Shown here piece by piece: positions 40,523 through 52,424 of a stretch of DNA of 64,000 bases (its first letter is position 1; the number at the start of each line of letters is the position of its first letter). Both the position numbers and the translations under genes were made by a program. The notes below the pieces were generated by a model. That model ran no database searches. It saw only the letters and a program-made list of their open reading frames with translations, and was not told the origin of the DNA. This stretch comes from an uncultured Alphaproteobacteria bacterium. GTDB lineage: Bacteria; Pseudomonadota; Alphaproteobacteria; HIMB59; GCA-002718135. The DNA lies in the NCBI GenBank assembly GCA_902612805.1, contig CACMEY010000004.1:62001-126000 (forward strand), read 5' to 3'.

Positions 40523-41464
40523 TTAATTTTCTGCTATATATTTCTCAGCTTCTAAAGCAGCCATACAGCCCATACCAGCAGCCGTCACAGCCTGCCTATA
40601 AATTTTATCTTTTACATCACCAGCTGCAAAGACTCCCTTAATACTTGTTTCAGTACTATCAGGTTTAGTAATTATATAATTTTCCTCGTCCATTTTTAAC
40701 TTATCTATAAAAAGTGAAGTAGCGGGATCATGTCCTATAGCTATAAAAGCACCATTTACATCTATAGTTGTTTTGGTGCCATCTAATGTGTTCTCTAAAA
40801 TAATTTTTTTTAATGTATTTGGATTTTCTTCTCCAACGAACTCAGAAACCTTACTATTCCAAATTACTTCAATTTTTTTATTGTTAAATAGTCTTTCTTG
40901 TAAAATTTTTTCAGCTCGTAAACTATCTCTTCTATGGATTAACAAAACCTTAGAAGCAAATTTTGTCAAAAACATTGCTTCCTCTACTGCACTATTACCT
41001 CCACCAATCACTGCTACTTGCTGATCTTTGAAGAAAAACCCATCACAAGTTGCACAAGCTGAAATACCAAATCCTTTAAATTTTTTTTCACTTTCCAAAT
41101 TCAACCATCTGGCCTGAGCACCTGTTGCAATAATTATCGATTTAGAAACAAATTCTTTGCCTGACTCAGTTTTGGAAGTAAATGGATTTTTTTCAAAATC
41201 AACTGAAGTTACAATATCGTTATGAAAGATAGTTCCTACTTTTACTGCTTGTTCTTTCATTTGTTCCATAAGCCAAGGACCCTGAATTACATTTTCAAAT
41301 CCTGGGTAGTTTTCTACATCGGTAGTGATGGTTAGCTGACCTCCTGGTTCTAAACCCGAAACTAAATGCGGTTTTAAATTTGCTCTTGCTGCATAGATTG
41401 CAGCAGTATAGCCTGCTGGTCCAGAGCCAATAATTAAGACATCATTTTCTATTTTTTCAGTCAT
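40523..41464 (-). CDS. trxB: Thioredoxin reductase
   Basis: A 313-residue flavoprotein that passes electrons from NADPH to thioredoxin. The FAD motif is GSGPAGYTAAIYAARA, the active disulfide is CATCDGFF, and the NADPH motif is GGGNSAVEEA. The C-terminal FAAGDVKDKIYRQAVTAAGMGC is typical. The presence of the CxxC pair separates it from the ferredoxin reductase at 3837. It is the last gene of the run carA-carB-greA-ELM1-2OG-trxB. Confidence 0.97.
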   Translation of the reverse strand: MTEKIENDVLIIGSGPAGYTAAIYAARANLKPHLVSGLEPGGQLTITTDVENYPGFENVIQGPWLMEQMKEQAVKVGTIFHNDIVTSVDFEKNPFTSKTESGKEFVSKSIIIATGAQARWLNLESEKKFKGFGISACATCDGFFFKDQQVAVIGGGNSAVEEAMFLTKFASKVLLIHRRDSLRAEKILQERLFNNKKIEVIWNSKVSEFVGEENPNTLKKIILENTLDGTKTTIDVNGAFIAIGHDPATSLFIDKLKMDEENYIITKPDSTETSIKGVFAAGDVKDKIYRQAVTAAGMGCMAALEAEKYIAEN

Positions 41465-41481
41465 ATAATTAAATTAATAAT

Positions 41482-42102
41482 TTAAGCACTTTTTTCAACT
41501 GGCCAATCTGTATTAAAAGTAACATAATTTATTTGAATACATCTTCTTTCTTTTTGAATTTCTTTTAATTCAAGTCCATGCCAAGTATCATCCCCTGAAG
41601 AAAAAAAATAACCACTATTATGAACATATTTAATTGTTTTAACTAATTTAAAATTTTTATCATAAAGATCGGTACCTAAATTTGATGATTCATTATATGG
41701 GTTCGCCCAAATCATCATCGTCATTAATTTCTCTGAAATATCTTTGTGTGGTTTTAACCAAAATCCTTTTTTATCTCCAATCACTTCTAATCTTACATAT
41801 GAATTTGATAAATCTTTATCAATTATTTTTGATATTTTATTTACCATTTCTTTGCTTTGTAAAGACTGAATTAATTTCGTTAGATATGGAAAATTTGGAC
41901 AATTATTTTTTGTTATAAAAAGTCTTAATTTACCATCAACTCCCTGTCCTGTATGATCGGCAGCTCTTGTTCCATCGTACATTCTGTCTCCTGACGGAAT
42001 ATTACTATAGGAAATTTCATCTAATGCGCCTTCTTCTAAACAATTACTAAATACCCAGTGATTAAAGGGAAAATCTGCATGAGTTAAGTTCTCAAGATTC
42101 AT
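41482..42102 (-). CDS. 2-oxoglutarate-Fe(II) oxygenase-like protein
   Basis: A 206-residue protein with a double-stranded beta-helix pattern. The iron-binding HxD is in LKPHKDISEK and the distal His in DDTWHGLE, followed by an Arg pair (ERRCIQ) that could hold 2-oxoglutarate. It resembles the small prolyl-hydroxylase-like 2OG-Fe group. The substrate is unknown. It overlaps the ELM1-family gene by 11 bases, so the two are co-translated; whether they share a function is open. Confidence 0.75.
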   Translation of the reverse strand: MNLENLTHADFPFNHWVFSNCLEEGALDEISYSNIPSGDRMYDGTRAADHTGQGVDGKLRLFITKNNCPNFPYLTKLIQSLQSKEMVNKISKIIDKDLSNSYVRLEVIGDKKGFWLKPHKDISEKLMTMMIWANPYNESSNLGTDLYDKNFKLVKTIKYVHNSGYFFSSGDDTWHGLELKEIQKERRCIQINYVTFNTDWPVEKSA

Positions 42103-43045
42103 TTTTCCTTTCTATAATTCTTTTTTTTATAATTCCAGCAATTCTTTTGCTTTCCTCTAGTTTCGTATATGTCCACTTTTCTAATTTATCTAAAGTATTA
42201 AAATCTCTTGTTATATTCATTTTTTTAAATTCTTCATGGAATCTTTTAAATCTTTTACTTTTTCTCTTCATTGGTAATTGATAAACATAAATTGGCTTAC
42301 CAGATATACTTGCTTCAGAAATCATAGAGGTTGAGTCAGAAGTAATAATAAAATAACTGGAGTTATAAATAGCAAATTCGTATGGATTCTTTCCTTCTCC
42401 AAGCCATAACGTACACATAGTGCTTAATTCTTTTTTCAAAATATGCTTAATTTCTTTATTAGTCCTTCTCGAACTAAGAACTAAAATTTCATTATTATGA
42501 GACTTTAATTTTTTTATTCTTTTACAAAGATCTAAAGTATTTTCTTTTGAGAAATTATAGTGATTATTTTCACCTCCAATAATACATGTGATCAAATTTT
42601 TTGTATTAGTTTCATAATGATTTTTCAAATTATTAAATTGTTTAAAATGATGTATTGCACCCGAAGAATTAATTATATTGTCACCATATATACCATCATG
42701 ATTTGGAGCTATAACATAAGAAAAGTTTTTTGAAGAAATTTTTGGGTTTTGAATATGAATATTAATAATATTTGGATATTTTTTTTTAAGATAGATTGAT
42801 AGGTAAACACTTTTTCTTCCACAACTGATAACTAAATCAGGTATCTCGTCTATTGGTAACTTATTTTTAAATATCCAATTAAAAATAGGAAGTATTCCAG
42901 GCTGTAATTTATTCCAAGGAAAAATTATTTCAGTTTTAATTTCCTTTATATTTAAACCAAATTCATTTGCCAGACCATTAGTTTGACTTATCATTCCTTG
43001 TGAACCATCAGTTAATGACCAAATTTTAGGATTGTCTATATTCAA
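42092..43045 (-). CDS. ELM1/GtrOC1-family (DUF1022) putative glycosyltransferase
   Basis: A 317-residue protein of the family named for plant mitochondrial fission factor ELM1. It starts with KIWSLTDGSQGMISQTNGLA, followed by the LVISCGRKS and TSDSTSMISEASISGKPIYVYQLP segments, the last like the donor-binding loop of GT-B glycosyltransferases. The bacterial role is unclear; an envelope sugar transfer is likely. The start is TTG, forming a TTGA overlap with the greA stop. No better start exists. Confidence 0.87.
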   Translation of the reverse strand: MNIDNPKIWSLTDGSQGMISQTNGLANEFGLNIKEIKTEIIFPWNKLQPGILPIFNWIFKNKLPIDEIPDLVISCGRKSVYLSIYLKKKYPNIINIHIQNPKISSKNFSYVIAPNHDGIYGDNIINSSGAIHHFKQFNNLKNHYETNTKNLITCIIGGENNHYNFSKENTLDLCKRIKKLKSHNNEILVLSSRRTNKEIKHILKKELSTMCTLWLGEGKNPYEFAIYNSSYFIITSDSTSMISEASISGKPIYVYQLPMKRKSKRFKRFHEEFKKMNITRDFNTLDKLEKWTYTKLEESKRIAGIIKKRIIERKNES

Positions 43046-43515
43046 ATGTATTTTATTGATAATATTGTATAACTTTTTAAACCTTTTGGACTATTGATTT
43101 CAACATTGTCTTCTATTGTTTTACCAATCAAGCCTCTTGCTAAAGGACTAGTAATTGAAAGTTTTTTATTTTCAATATCTGATTCATATTCCCCAACAAT
43201 TTGATATTGTTGTTTTTCTCCACTTTCATCATCTTCTATTTCAACTGTTGCACCAAATTTAATATCGTCACCTTCAACAGATTTAACATCTATTACTTCT
43301 GCTTTACTAATAGCACTCTCTAAATCTATAATTCTTCCTTCAATTAAACTTTGTTGTTCTTTAGCATATTGATATTCTGCATTTTCAGATAAATCACCGT
43401 GGCTTCTAGCCTCGGCAATTGCTTCAATAATTTTTGGCCTATCTTCAGAGGTTAATTTTTTTAATTCATCTTGTAATTTTGTATAACCCTCAGCAGTCAT
43501 AGGAATTTTATTCAT
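43042..43515 (-). CDS. greA: Transcription elongation factor GreA
   Basis: A 157-residue factor that stimulates RNA cleavage in backtracked RNA polymerase. The N-terminal coiled coil with the tip acidic pair (ARSHGDLSENAEYQYAKEQQ) and the C-terminal domain (SITSPLARGLIGKTIEDNVEI) are complete. The start MNKIPMTAEGY is standard. It sits 40 bases after carB on the same strand, an order (carAB-greA) common in alphaproteobacteria. Confidence 0.97.
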   Translation of the reverse strand: MNKIPMTAEGYTKLQDELKKLTSEDRPKIIEAIAEARSHGDLSENAEYQYAKEQQSLIEGRIIDLESAISKAEVIDVKSVEGDDIKFGATVEIEDDESGEKQQYQIVGEYESDIENKKLSITSPLARGLIGKTIEDNVEINSPKGLKSYTILSIKYI

Positions 43516-43555
43516 AAACTCATGATGATTTATTTATTTTTTATAGTCAATAAAA

Positions 43556-46500
43556 TTAATTTATAGTTTGAAGACTTTTTATTGTGAATTCCTGAGTTTT
43601 CATATGTTCAATAGCATCAACAGCGACTTTTGCTCCTGCTATTGTCGTATAATATGGAATATTATACATTAAGGATGTCCTTCTAATACTATAGCTATCT
43701 CTAATAGATGATTGAGTTTTTGTCGTATTAATTACAAGCTGAATTTCATTATTAATTAATGAGTCAACTACATGAGGATTACCTTCTTTTACTTTATTTA
43801 CTATTTTTGTCTTGATGTTATTAGAATTTAAGTATTCAGCAGTCCCTTTAGTTGCAAGTAGATTAAAATCTAATTCTTTTAACTTTTGTGCAATCTCAAT
43901 AATGAACTTTTTATTATCATTATCTATTGAGATAAATACTGTCCCTTTAGATGGAAGGATATTACCACATGCTATTTGGCTTTTTATGTAGGAAGATAAA
44001 AAGGTTTCATCTATTCCCATAACTTCTCCTGTAGATTTCATTTCAGGACCTAATATTAGATCAACTCCATCAAATTTATTGAATGGAAAAACAGATTCTT
44101 TTACATTAAAGTTTTTTAATTCATTAATTTTGTAATCGTTCAATATTGAATTAAGATTTTCGCCAACCATTACTTTTGCTGCAATTTTTGCGATTGGAAT
44201 ACCTTTTGATTTGGCCACAAATGGTACAGTTCTGCTGGCTCTTGGGTTTACTTCTAAAACATATATTTTTTTATCTTTAATTGCTAATTGAGTATTCATT
44301 AATCCAATAACATTAATTTCATTGGCAATTTTTGATACCCATTCAATTATTTTATTCTGAGTTGCTTTACTAACAGAATAGGGAGGTAAGGAACAAGCAC
44401 TATCTCCAGAGTGAATTCCTGCCTCTTCGATGTGTTCCATAATCCCAGCTACAAATATTTCTCCATTTTTATCTCTAATTATATCTACATCTATTTCTTT
44501 GGCATTCTCAAGATACTCATCAATTAAAATTACATTATTTGAAGAAACTTCAAGAGCTTCATTAGAAAATGTTTCTAAATTATCTTTATCGTATGCGATT
44601 TGCATAGCTCTTCCCCCAAGTACATAAGAAGGTCTAACTAAAACTGGATATCCAATTTCTTCAGCTTTTTCTAAAGTTTGAGATACTGTATTTGCAAAAG
44701 CATTTTTTGGTTGAGCAATTTTTAGTTTCATTAATATTTCACTGAATCTATCTCTATCTTCAGCCAAATCTATTGCTTCAGTTGAAGTTCCTATAACTTT
44801 TATACCAGCTCCTTCTATTTCTTTTGCAATTTTTAAAGGAGTTTGCCCTCCAAACTGAACTAACACACCTAGAACATTTCCATTACTTTTTTCTTTATTG
44901 TAAATTTCAATAACACTTTCAGCTGAAAGTGGTTCAAAATAAAGTCTATCAGCAGTATCATAGTCAGTTGAAACCGTCTCAGGGTTACAATTTATCATTA
45001 TTGTTTCAATGCCTTTTTCTTTCAATGCATAGACAGCATGTACACAGCAATAATCAAACTCAATTCCTTGACCTATTCTATTAGGGCCACCTCCAAGGAT
45101 TATTACTTTGTCTTTTGATGTAGGATTAGCTTCACAGAATTTAGTATTTTCAAAATCCCAGTCATAAGTAGAATAAAGATAAGGAGTTTTAGAGCTAAAT
45201 TCACCAGCACAAGTATCTACAAGCCTGAAGACGGGATTAATTTCACTATTATTTCTAAATTCTCTTAATTCATTTTCCTTAATATTTAATATTGATGAAA
45301 TTTTACTATCTGAGTAGCCTATTTTCTTCGCATATAATATTATCTCTTTGTTAAGACCTTTTGCTTTTAATATTTTTTCAAAATCAATTATTGTTTTAAT
45401 TTGATATAAAAACCATTTGTCATATTTTGTAATTTTATTTATTTCATCAACTGATAGTCCAATCCTAAGAGCTTCACCTACAACTAATAAGCGTTGAGAA
45501 GATTGTATTTTAAGTTCACTCAAAATTGTATTTTTATCATTTGAACGAAGTTTTGGTTTATCAAAACCAGTTAGACCATACTCAAGGGAATTAAACCCCT
45601 TTTGGATTGATTCATTAAAAGATCTACCTATGCTCATTGCCTCACCAACAGATTTCATGGATGTCGTTAAGTCAGAATTAGCACCAACAAATTTTTCAAA
45701 AGTAAATCTTGGAATTTTAGTTACAACATAATCAATAGTTGGTTCAAAACTTGCCGGTGTTGTTGTAGTAATATCATTCTCAAGTTCATCCAAAGTATAA
45801 CCTACGGCTAATTTTGCAGCAATTTTTGCTATTGGAAAACCTGTAGCCTTTGATGCTAACGCAGATGATCTACTAACTCTTGGATTCATTTCAATTACAT
45901 TAATTTCTCCATTTTCAGGATTTATTGCAAATTGAACATTTGATCCGCCAGTATCTACTCCTATTTTTCTGAGAACCTTAATGCTAGCATTCCTTAAAAT
46001 TTGATATTCTTTATCAGTTAATGTTAAGGATGGAGCTACTGTAATGCTATCTCCAGTATGAACACCCATTGGATCAACATTTTCAATTGAGCAAACAATA
46101 ATACAATTATCTTTATTATCTCTAACAACCTCCATCTCAAATTCTTTCCAACCTGAAACAGATTTTTCAATAAGTATCTGATTTGTTGGGCTAGCATTTA
46201 AGCCTCTATTACATAAATCAATAAAACCCTCATCATCATAGGCTACACCGCCTCCGGTACCACCAAGTGTAAAACTTGGTCTTATGACAAGAGGTAAATT
46301 TAATTCATTTTTTACTCTTTTTGATTCTTCAATAGTGTTAACCACGTAACTTTTAGGACAGCTTAGACCAATTTCATTCATAGCATCTTTAAATTTTTGC
46401 CTATCCTCAGCTAATTCTATTGCTGTTGGATTAGCTCCAATCATTTTTACTCCGTGTTTTTCAAGTATACGATTATTAAATAATTCCATTGAAACGTTTA

Positions 46501-46786
46501 AAGCAGTTTGCCCTCCCATAGTTGGCAGAAGAGCATCTGGTTTTTCGATTTCGATTATTTTTTCTACAAATTCTTTAGTTATAGGTTCAATATAAGTTTG
46601 ATCGGCTAATTCTGGATCAGTCATTATTGTTGCAGGATTTGAATTAATTAACACAATTTTGTAGCCTTCATCTTTGAGAGACTTACATGCCTGAGCACCC
46701 GAGTAATCAAATTCACAAGCTTGACCAATAACTATTGGACCTGCACCTACTATTAATATTTTATTTATGTCAGTTCTTTTTGGCAT
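43556..46786 (-). CDS. carB: Carbamoyl-phosphate synthase large subunit
   Basis: A 1076-residue enzyme with two homologous ATP-grasp halves ([22 protein letters not shown] at the start and [20 protein letters not shown] in the middle) and a C-terminal methylglyoxal-synthase-like regulatory domain. It makes carbamoyl phosphate for arginine and pyrimidines. The ATG at 46786 ([11 protein letters not shown]) is chosen; the frame is open a further 28 codons upstream inside carA but without family similarity. It overlaps carA by 17 bases. Confidence 0.97.
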   Translation of the reverse strand: MPKRTDINKILIVGAGPIVIGQACEFDYSGAQACKSLKDEGYKIVLINSNPATIMTDPELADQTYIEPITKEFVEKIIEIEKPDALLPTMGGQTALNVSMELFNNRILEKHGVKMIGANPTAIELAEDRQKFKDAMNEIGLSCPKSYVVNTIEESKRVKNELNLPLVIRPSFTLGGTGGGVAYDDEGFIDLCNRGLNASPTNQILIEKSVSGWKEFEMEVVRDNKDNCIIVCSIENVDPMGVHTGDSITVAPSLTLTDKEYQILRNASIKVLRKIGVDTGGSNVQFAINPENGEINVIEMNPRVSRSSALASKATGFPIAKIAAKLAVGYTLDELENDITTTTPASFEPTIDYVVTKIPRFTFEKFVGANSDLTTSMKSVGEAMSIGRSFNESIQKGFNSLEYGLTGFDKPKLRSNDKNTILSELKIQSSQRLLVVGEALRIGLSVDEINKITKYDKWFLYQIKTIIDFEKILKAKGLNKEIILYAKKIGYSDSKISSILNIKENELREFRNNSEINPVFRLVDTCAGEFSSKTPYLYSTYDWDFENTKFCEANPTSKDKVIILGGGPNRIGQGIEFDYCCVHAVYALKEKGIETIMINCNPETVSTDYDTADRLYFEPLSAESVIEIYNKEKSNGNVLGVLVQFGGQTPLKIAKEIEGAGIKVIGTSTEAIDLAEDRDRFSEILMKLKIAQPKNAFANTVSQTLEKAEEIGYPVLVRPSYVLGGRAMQIAYDKDNLETFSNEALEVSSNNVILIDEYLENAKEIDVDIIRDKNGEIFVAGIMEHIEEAGIHSGDSACSLPPYSVSKATQNKIIEWVSKIANEINVIGLMNTQLAIKDKKIYVLEVNPRASRTVPFVAKSKGIPIAKIAAKVMVGENLNSILNDYKINELKNFNVKESVFPFNKFDGVDLILGPEMKSTGEVMGIDETFLSSYIKSQIACGNILPSKGTVFISIDNDNKKFIIEIAQKLKELDFNLLATKGTAEYLNSNNIKTKIVNKVKEGNPHVVDSLINNEIQLVINTTKTQSSIRDSYSIRRTSLMYNIPYYTTIAGAKVAVDAIEHMKTQEFTIKSLQTIN

Positions 46787-47939
46787 TTTGCTCAATAAGT
46801 TTATAAAATTCTTCAAACAAATAATGACTATCATGTGGACCAGGTGACGCCTCTGGGTGATATTGAACACTAAATACTGGTAAATGCTTATGTCTTAAAC
46901 CTTCATTAGTTCCGTCAAATAGTGAAACATGAGTTTCAATTATATCTTTGCCAAAACTATCTCTATCAACTTCAAAGCCGTGATTTTGTGAAGTAATTTC
47001 TACAATGCCTGTTTCAAGATTTTTTACAGGATGGTTTGAACCTCTGTGACCCTGAAACATTTTTTTAGTTTTTGCATTTAATGCTAATCCTAAAATTTGA
47101 TGCCCTAAACATATTCCAAATATTGGAATATTATCATCAATTAATTTTTTAATCACATCAACTATTTTACTACCTGTGGCATAAGGATCACCAGGGCCGT
47201 TTGATAAAAAAATTCCTGAAGGATTAGTTTCTATTATTTCTTCGTAGCTAGAAAATAAGTTTAATACTGTTGGGTTAAGATTAAATTCATTCAGATTTCT
47301 TAAAATATTATTTTTGATACCAAAGTCTAAGCAAGTGACATTATATTTAAATTGGCTTTTAATTGATTTATCACTTTTCCATATTCCTTTTTTCCAATTA
47401 TAGTTTTCCTCTGTCGATACTATCTCCGCCAAATCTAAATTTTTAAGACCTTTCCAATCATTTATTTGAGTTTTAAGTTTTTCAATTTTATTTTCATCTT
47501 CCCCAAAGTGAATAATTGCGGCTTTCTTAGCTCCCTCAACAGATAATTTTTTAGTTAAGTATCTAGTATCAACACCAAAAATACATGGAATTTTGTTTTT
47601 TAAAAAATATGTATTCAAGTCATTTTCTGCTCTCCAATTTGAATACTCTGATAATGGCTGATTTATTACACAACCATCAGCATAGATTTTTTTTGATTCT
47701 TGATCTTCTTGATTTGTACCCACAATTCCAACATGTGGAAAAGTAAATGTAATTATTTGTTTTGTATATGAGGGATCAGATAATGCTTCTTGATAGCCTG
47801 TTTGAGAGGTATTAAAACAAAGCTCGCCTACGGCAGCCTTTTTCTCTCCTAATCCATAACCCCATAAAATTTCACCATTTTCTAATACAAGAGCTGCTGT
47901 TTTATTGTGTATATGTGGTTCTTTTTTTAAAACTTCCAT
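46770..47939 (-). CDS. carA: Carbamoyl-phosphate synthase small subunit
   Basis: A 389-residue glutaminase subunit. The N-terminal CPSase domain starts [17 protein letters not shown]. The C-terminal class I amidotransferase has the nucleophile Cys in [11 protein letters not shown] and the His-Glu pair in [11 protein letters not shown]. It delivers ammonia to CarB. The ATG at 47939 is preferred to a TTG six codons upstream. Confidence 0.97.
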   Translation of the reverse strand: MEVLKKEPHIHNKTAALVLENGEILWGYGLGEKKAAVGELCFNTSQTGYQEALSDPSYTKQIITFTFPHVGIVGTNQEDQESKKIYADGCVINQPLSEYSNWRAENDLNTYFLKNKIPCIFGVDTRYLTKKLSVEGAKKAAIIHFGEDENKIEKLKTQINDWKGLKNLDLAEIVSTEENYNWKKGIWKSDKSIKSQFKYNVTCLDFGIKNNILRNLNEFNLNPTVLNLFSSYEEIIETNPSGIFLSNGPGDPYATGSKIVDVIKKLIDDNIPIFGICLGHQILGLALNAKTKKMFQGHRGSNHPVKNLETGIVEITSQNHGFEVDRDSFGKDIIETHVSLFDGTNEGLRHKHLPVFSVQYHPEASPGPHDSHYLFEEFYKLIEQNAKKN

Positions 47940-47965
47940 TATATTTAGATGAAGCAAAATGATAG

Positions 47966-47994
47966 TTAGTAGGCATTTATAACAATGTAGTCAA
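47966..47994 (-). promoter_or_regulatory. Putative carA promoter
   Basis: Read on the minus strand: TTGACT (47994-47989), a 17-base spacer and TACTAA (47971-47966). The implied start is about 20 bases before the carA ATG. The -35 is good and the -10 is weak. Confidence 0.45.
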
Positions 47995-48059
47995 GGATTA
48001 GTTGAATTTAAAAAGAAGAATTATATTATTAAATTAAATTTATTAGAAAGTGAAAAAAT

Positions 48060-48515
48060 ATGAGCTTAAAGGATAAAATTGAAAGTAATTATAACAATTC
48101 TATCAAAGAAAAAGATAGTAATTCCATCAATACTTTAAGATTAATAAAGAGCGCTATTAAAGATAAGGAAATTTCTCTTAGAGGTAAGCAAGACTCTTTG
48201 ACCGATTCTGATATTTTAAGTTTACTTCAAAGTTTAGTAAAACAAAGAAAAGATTCAATAGAAGCTTTTGAAAAAGCGAATCGGAATGATCTTATTGAAA
48301 ATGAACTAAATGAAATCAGAGTAATAGAAATGTTTTTACCAAAACAAATGGATGAAGATGAAACAAAATTGATCATAAAGAATATTATTCAAGAGAACAA
48401 ATATACATCAATCAAAGAAATGGGTGCACTTATGAAAATAATTAAGGAAAAATATACTGGAAAAATAGATATGGGCTTAGTTGGAAAAATAGCTAAATCT
48501 TTATTGGGCAATTGA
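48060..48515 (+). CDS. GatB/YqeY domain protein
   Basis: A 151-residue helical protein of the YqeY family, which resembles the tail domain of the GatB amidotransferase subunit. Visible family points are the opening LKDKIESNYNNSIKEKDSNSINTLRLIKSAIKDKEI region, LVKQRKDSIEAFEKANR and FLPKQMDEDE. A role in tRNA-dependent amidation is assumed for the family, not shown. Its TGA overlaps the dnaG ATG (TGATG). Being upstream of dnaG and rpoD is the usual order in alphaproteobacteria. Confidence 0.93.
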   Translation: MSLKDKIESNYNNSIKEKDSNSINTLRLIKSAIKDKEISLRGKQDSLTDSDILSLLQSLVKQRKDSIEAFEKANRNDLIENELNEIRVIEMFLPKQMDEDETKLIIKNIIQENKYTSIKEMGALMKIIKEKYTGKIDMGLVGKIAKSLLGN

Positions 48516-50263
48516 TGTCATTTTCAAAAAATGATCTTGAATTAATAAAATCAAAAATTCTTCTTTCACAAGAAATTGAAAAAAAAACAAAAGTAATAAA
48601 AAAAGGAAAGGATAGTTGGTGTTGTTGTCCTTTTCATGATGAAAAAACTCCATCTTGCAAAATAAATGATGATTTAGGTTCCTATTATTGTTTTGGATGT
48701 GGAGCTAAAGGAGATATATTTACAATATACACAGAACTTTATAATTTTTCATTCCCTGAAGCAGTAAAAGAATTAGCTCAAAGAGTTGGTATTAGAATAC
48801 ACGATAATTTTGATTCAAATATTAATAAAAAAAATGATAAAATTTATAAAATTTTAGAAATTTCGACAAAATGGTTTCAGGATAATCTACAGTCAAATAA
48901 AAATTGTCAAAAATATTTAAATAAAAGAAATTTATCAAATGAGACTATTAAATATTTTAAGTTAGGATTTTCTTCTAATTCACAGCAAACTTTATATCAA
49001 TTTCTAAAAGAACAAGATTTTGAAGATAAAGAGCTTCTTGAAAGCAATGTAGTAAAGCTAGATAAAAATAATAAGATACGTGATTTTTTTTATAATAGAC
49101 TAATTTTTCCAATTACAAATGAATATGGAAAAATTGTTGGATTTGGTGGAAGAGTATTAGACAATTCAAATCCTAAATATATCAATTCGCCTGAAAGTGA
49201 TTTTTTTAAAAAAAGAAATATTTTGTATAATCTTTTCAACGCTAAAAAAAACATAAGATCAAAAAAAAATATGTTGATTTGTGAAGGTTATATGGACGTA
49301 ATAAGTTTGTATGACAAAAATATTAAAACAGCTGTTGCTCCACTTGGAACTTCTTTAACAGACAGTCATCTTTTATTATCATGGAAATATGTAAATAAAC
49401 CAACATTGATGTTTGATGGAGATACATCAGGTTTAAAAGCTTCTTTTAAAAGTGCTATAATGTCGTTACCTTACTTAACTCCTTCAAAATTATTACAATT
49501 TATTATTTTACCAAATGAATATGATCCTGATAATTTCATAAATGAATATTCTTTAAGCAAATTTGCAACATATTTAAAAAACCCACTTTCACTTGTAAAT
49601 TTCATTTTTCAGGAATCATCAAAATCAATTGATTTACAAAAATCTGATAACAAAGTTATTTTTGATAACTATATTGATGAATTAGTTAGCAATATAAAAG
49701 ATAGTAAAATAAGATATTTTTACAAAAATGAGTTTAAATCTTTATTTTTTCAAAAAATAAAATCATTTTCTAGTAAAAAACAAACTATAAAAATTATTCC
49801 AAAAACGATTTCATTAAAAGATAAACAAATTTACTCTTTTCTTACAGCCTATTTAAATCATTTGAAATTACGAAAAAAGATCTATTCACTATTGATAGCT
49901 TCTGAATTACTAAATAATGAACAAACTGAATTCTTAGATTTTATTCATAAATCTGATTTTTTTGAGGTTGATGTAGATAATATTAATACCGTTAAATTTC
50001 CAAATAAAGTATCTGAAATTTACCAAAAAACAAAGGATAATAGTATATCTCAACTTTTCCCCTATGTACGCTTAGATTATGGTTCTGAGGAGGTTATAAA
50101 AGAAATAAAAGAATCTATAAATAATTTGAAGACAAGACTTTCAAATTTGAAAAAAATAAATAAAAGCCTAAATGATATACATTCTAATTCATCTTCTATG
50201 ACGTGGGATGAATTAAAAAATATTACTTTCAATCTTCACAACAATGAAGAGATATTAAAATAA
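48515..50263 (+). CDS. dnaG: DNA primase
   Basis: A 582-residue primase that makes RNA primers for replication. The N-terminal CHC2 zinc finger is CPFH (around residues 38-41) with CFGC at 59-62. The TOPRIM centre has [11 protein letters not shown] and [12 protein letters not shown]. The C-terminal helicase-binding domain is present but diverged and rich in Lys/Asn. The ATG at 48515, overlapping the yqeY stop, is preferred over the TTG one codon earlier. Confidence 0.97.
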   Translation: MSFSKNDLELIKSKILLSQEIEKKTKVIKKGKDSWCCCPFHDEKTPSCKINDDLGSYYCFGCGAKGDIFTIYTELYNFSFPEAVKELAQRVGIRIHDNFDSNINKKNDKIYKILEISTKWFQDNLQSNKNCQKYLNKRNLSNETIKYFKLGFSSNSQQTLYQFLKEQDFEDKELLESNVVKLDKNNKIRDFFYNRLIFPITNEYGKIVGFGGRVLDNSNPKYINSPESDFFKKRNILYNLFNAKKNIRSKKNMLICEGYMDVISLYDKNIKTAVAPLGTSLTDSHLLLSWKYVNKPTLMFDGDTSGLKASFKSAIMSLPYLTPSKLLQFIILPNEYDPDNFINEYSLSKFATYLKNPLSLVNFIFQESSKSIDLQKSDNKVIFDNYIDELVSNIKDSKIRYFYKNEFKSLFFQKIKSFSSKKQTIKIIPKTISLKDKQIYSFLTAYLNHLKLRKKIYSLLIASELLNNEQTEFLDFIHKSDFFEVDVDNINTVKFPNKVSEIYQKTKDNSISQLFPYVRLDYGSEEVIKEIKESINNLKTRLSNLKKINKSLNDIHSNSSSMTWDELKNITFNLHNNEEILK

Positions 50264-50267
50264 AGTT

Positions 50268-52424
50268 ATGGCAAAAAAAAAGAAAAAAACAGTAAAGAAT
50301 AAAACAAAGTTAACTAAAAAGAAAACTCCTGTTAAAAAAAAATTAATTAAGAAGAAATCAATTTCTAAATCTTCTCAAGTATCTAAATCAAAAATTATAA
50401 ATAAAACAAAGAAAACTATTTCAAAAAAAGTATCCAAGAAGTCTTTAATTAAATCTTCACAAGAGGATAAGCCAAAAAAAATACCAAAAGCAATCTCAGG
50501 TTTTGAAGAAAAAATAAAAGAAATATTTGTAAAGTTAATTAATAAACATAAAATTGACGGAATATATACTCAAAAAATAATTGAAAAAGCTATCCCCAAA
50601 AAATTTAGACTTGATGAAAATATAAAAAAATTTACAAATCTTGTTACCTCCAACAACATTAAAATTCATTCTGAGGAAGAAGCAAAAGAATTAATAACTC
50701 TAGCAAAAGAACAAACCGCAAAATCTGAAGATGGAGGTGATGACCAAGAAAAAAAACAAACTGGAAAAACAGATGATCCAGTAAGATTATATTTAAGAGA
50801 TATGGGAGCAGTTGAGCTTCTTAGTAGAGAAGGTGAAATAGCTATAGCTAAAAGAATAGAAGCAGGAAGAGAAAAAATGATTGGAGCAATTTGTGAAAGT
50901 CCAATGACAATTAGATCAATTATCAATTGGAAAGATGCAATTAAAGATGGGACAATGCTTTTAAGAGATATAGTGGATTTGGAGGCTACTTACGATATGT
51001 CAGATATTTCTGATTCAAAACTAGAGGATACACTTAAACTTATTGAAAGTGGTGGGGATGATAAGGAAGATGATAAAAAAAAGAAAGACAAAAAAGAAAG
51101 TACTGAAGAAAATACTGAAGAACAACAACAAGATGATGACGATGACGACAGTCTTAATGTTTCACTTGCAGCAATGGAAGAAAAACTTAAACCAAAAGTA
51201 TTAAATGATTTTAATGATATAACAAAATTATTCAAAAAACTTCAAAAACACAGTCAAGAATTTATCAATGCAGACAAAAAAAATGAAAAAAATTATGCAT
51301 CTTTAGAAAAAAAATATTTAAAAATACAAAAAGAAATGGTTGCAGCAATGAAAGCTGTCCATTTTAATTCCACAACTATTGAAGCTCTAATGGAAGCTCT
51401 TTATGAACTTAATAAAAAACTACTTTTAAGAGAAGGAAAAATGTTAAGAATGGCTACAAGCGCAGGAGTTAAAAGAGACGATTTTATTGACAAATATTTA
51501 AATTTTAATTTTGAAAAAAATTGGATACAAAGTCTTCTGGCAACTAAAGATAAAAATTGGGAAAAGTTTATAAATAGGAATCATCTAGAAATTAACAAAA
51601 ATATTGAAGAGATAAAAGAAATTCAAACAGCTTCTGAACTGCCTTTACCAGAGTTTAGAAGAATCGTTGGTACTGTTCAACAAGGTGAAAGATCTGCTAA
51701 TAGAGCAAAAAAAGAGATGATAGAATCAAATTTGCGATTAGTTATTTCTATTGCAAAAAAATATACAAATAGAGGCTTACAGTTCTTAGATTTGATCCAA
51801 GAAGGAAATATTGGTCTTATGAAAGCAGTTGATAAATTTGAATATCGTAGAGGTTATAAATTTTCTACGTACGCTACATGGTGGATTAGACAAGCAATAA
51901 CAAGATCAATTGCTGATCAAGCTCGAACAATTAGAATTCCAGTCCATATGATAGAAACAATAAATAAAATTGTTAGAACAACAAGACAAATCATGTCCGA
52001 GATCGGCAGAGAACCAACACCTAACGAATTAGCAGATAGATTACATATGCCTTTAGATAAAGTAAAAAAAGTTCTTAAAATTGCAAAAGAACCTATTAGT
52101 TTAGAAACACCTGTCGGAGATGAAGAAGATAGTTCTTTAGGAGATTTTATTGAAGATAAAAATGCGCTTATACCAATAGATGCTGCAGTTAAAAGTTCTC
52201 TAAGAGATACTACTACTAGAATATTATCTTCTTTAACGCCTAGAGAAGAGAGGGTTTTAAGAATGCGTTTTGGTATTGGCATGAATAGTGATCATACTTT
52301 AGAAGAAGTCGGCCAGCAATTTAGCGTTACAAGAGAAAGAATAAGACAAATAGAGGCTAAAGCCTTACGAAAATTAAAGCACCCAACTAGAGCAAGAAAG
52401 TTAAAAACATTTCTTGACGAATAA
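50268..52424 (+). CDS. rpoD: RNA polymerase primary sigma factor (sigma-70)
   Basis: A 718-residue housekeeping sigma factor. Region 1.2 begins [22 protein letters not shown]. Regions 2.1-2.4 are complete ([37 protein letters not shown]), as are region 3 and region 4 ([16 protein letters not shown], then [25 protein letters not shown]). Two low-complexity tracts stand out: a Lys/Ser/Thr-rich basic N-terminus of about 70 residues, and an Asp/Lys/Glu-rich stretch near residues 260-295 in the non-conserved region. It has a TAATG overlap with the next gene. Confidence 0.98.
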   Translation: MAKKKKKTVKNKTKLTKKKTPVKKKLIKKKSISKSSQVSKSKIINKTKKTISKKVSKKSLIKSSQEDKPKKIPKAISGFEEKIKEIFVKLINKHKIDGIYTQKIIEKAIPKKFRLDENIKKFTNLVTSNNIKIHSEEEAKELITLAKEQTAKSEDGGDDQEKKQTGKTDDPVRLYLRDMGAVELLSREGEIAIAKRIEAGREKMIGAICESPMTIRSIINWKDAIKDGTMLLRDIVDLEATYDMSDISDSKLEDTLKLIESGGDDKEDDKKKKDKKESTEENTEEQQQDDDDDDSLNVSLAAMEEKLKPKVLNDFNDITKLFKKLQKHSQEFINADKKNEKNYASLEKKYLKIQKEMVAAMKAVHFNSTTIEALMEALYELNKKLLLREGKMLRMATSAGVKRDDFIDKYLNFNFEKNWIQSLLATKDKNWEKFINRNHLEINKNIEEIKEIQTASELPLPEFRRIVGTVQQGERSANRAKKEMIESNLRLVISIAKKYTNRGLQFLDLIQEGNIGLMKAVDKFEYRRGYKFSTYATWWIRQAITRSIADQARTIRIPVHMIETINKIVRTTRQIMSEIGREPTPNELADRLHMPLDKVKKVLKIAKEPISLETPVGDEEDSSLGDFIEDKNALIPIDAAVKSSLRDTTTRILSSLTPREERVLRMRFGIGMNSDHTLEEVGQQFSVTRERIRQIEAKALRKLKHPTRARKLKTFLDE

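Noticed and set aside
46787-46870. 28-codon N-terminal extension of carB
   Set aside because: It lies within carA coding sequence and has no similarity to CarB; the ATG at 46786 starts the standard N-terminus.
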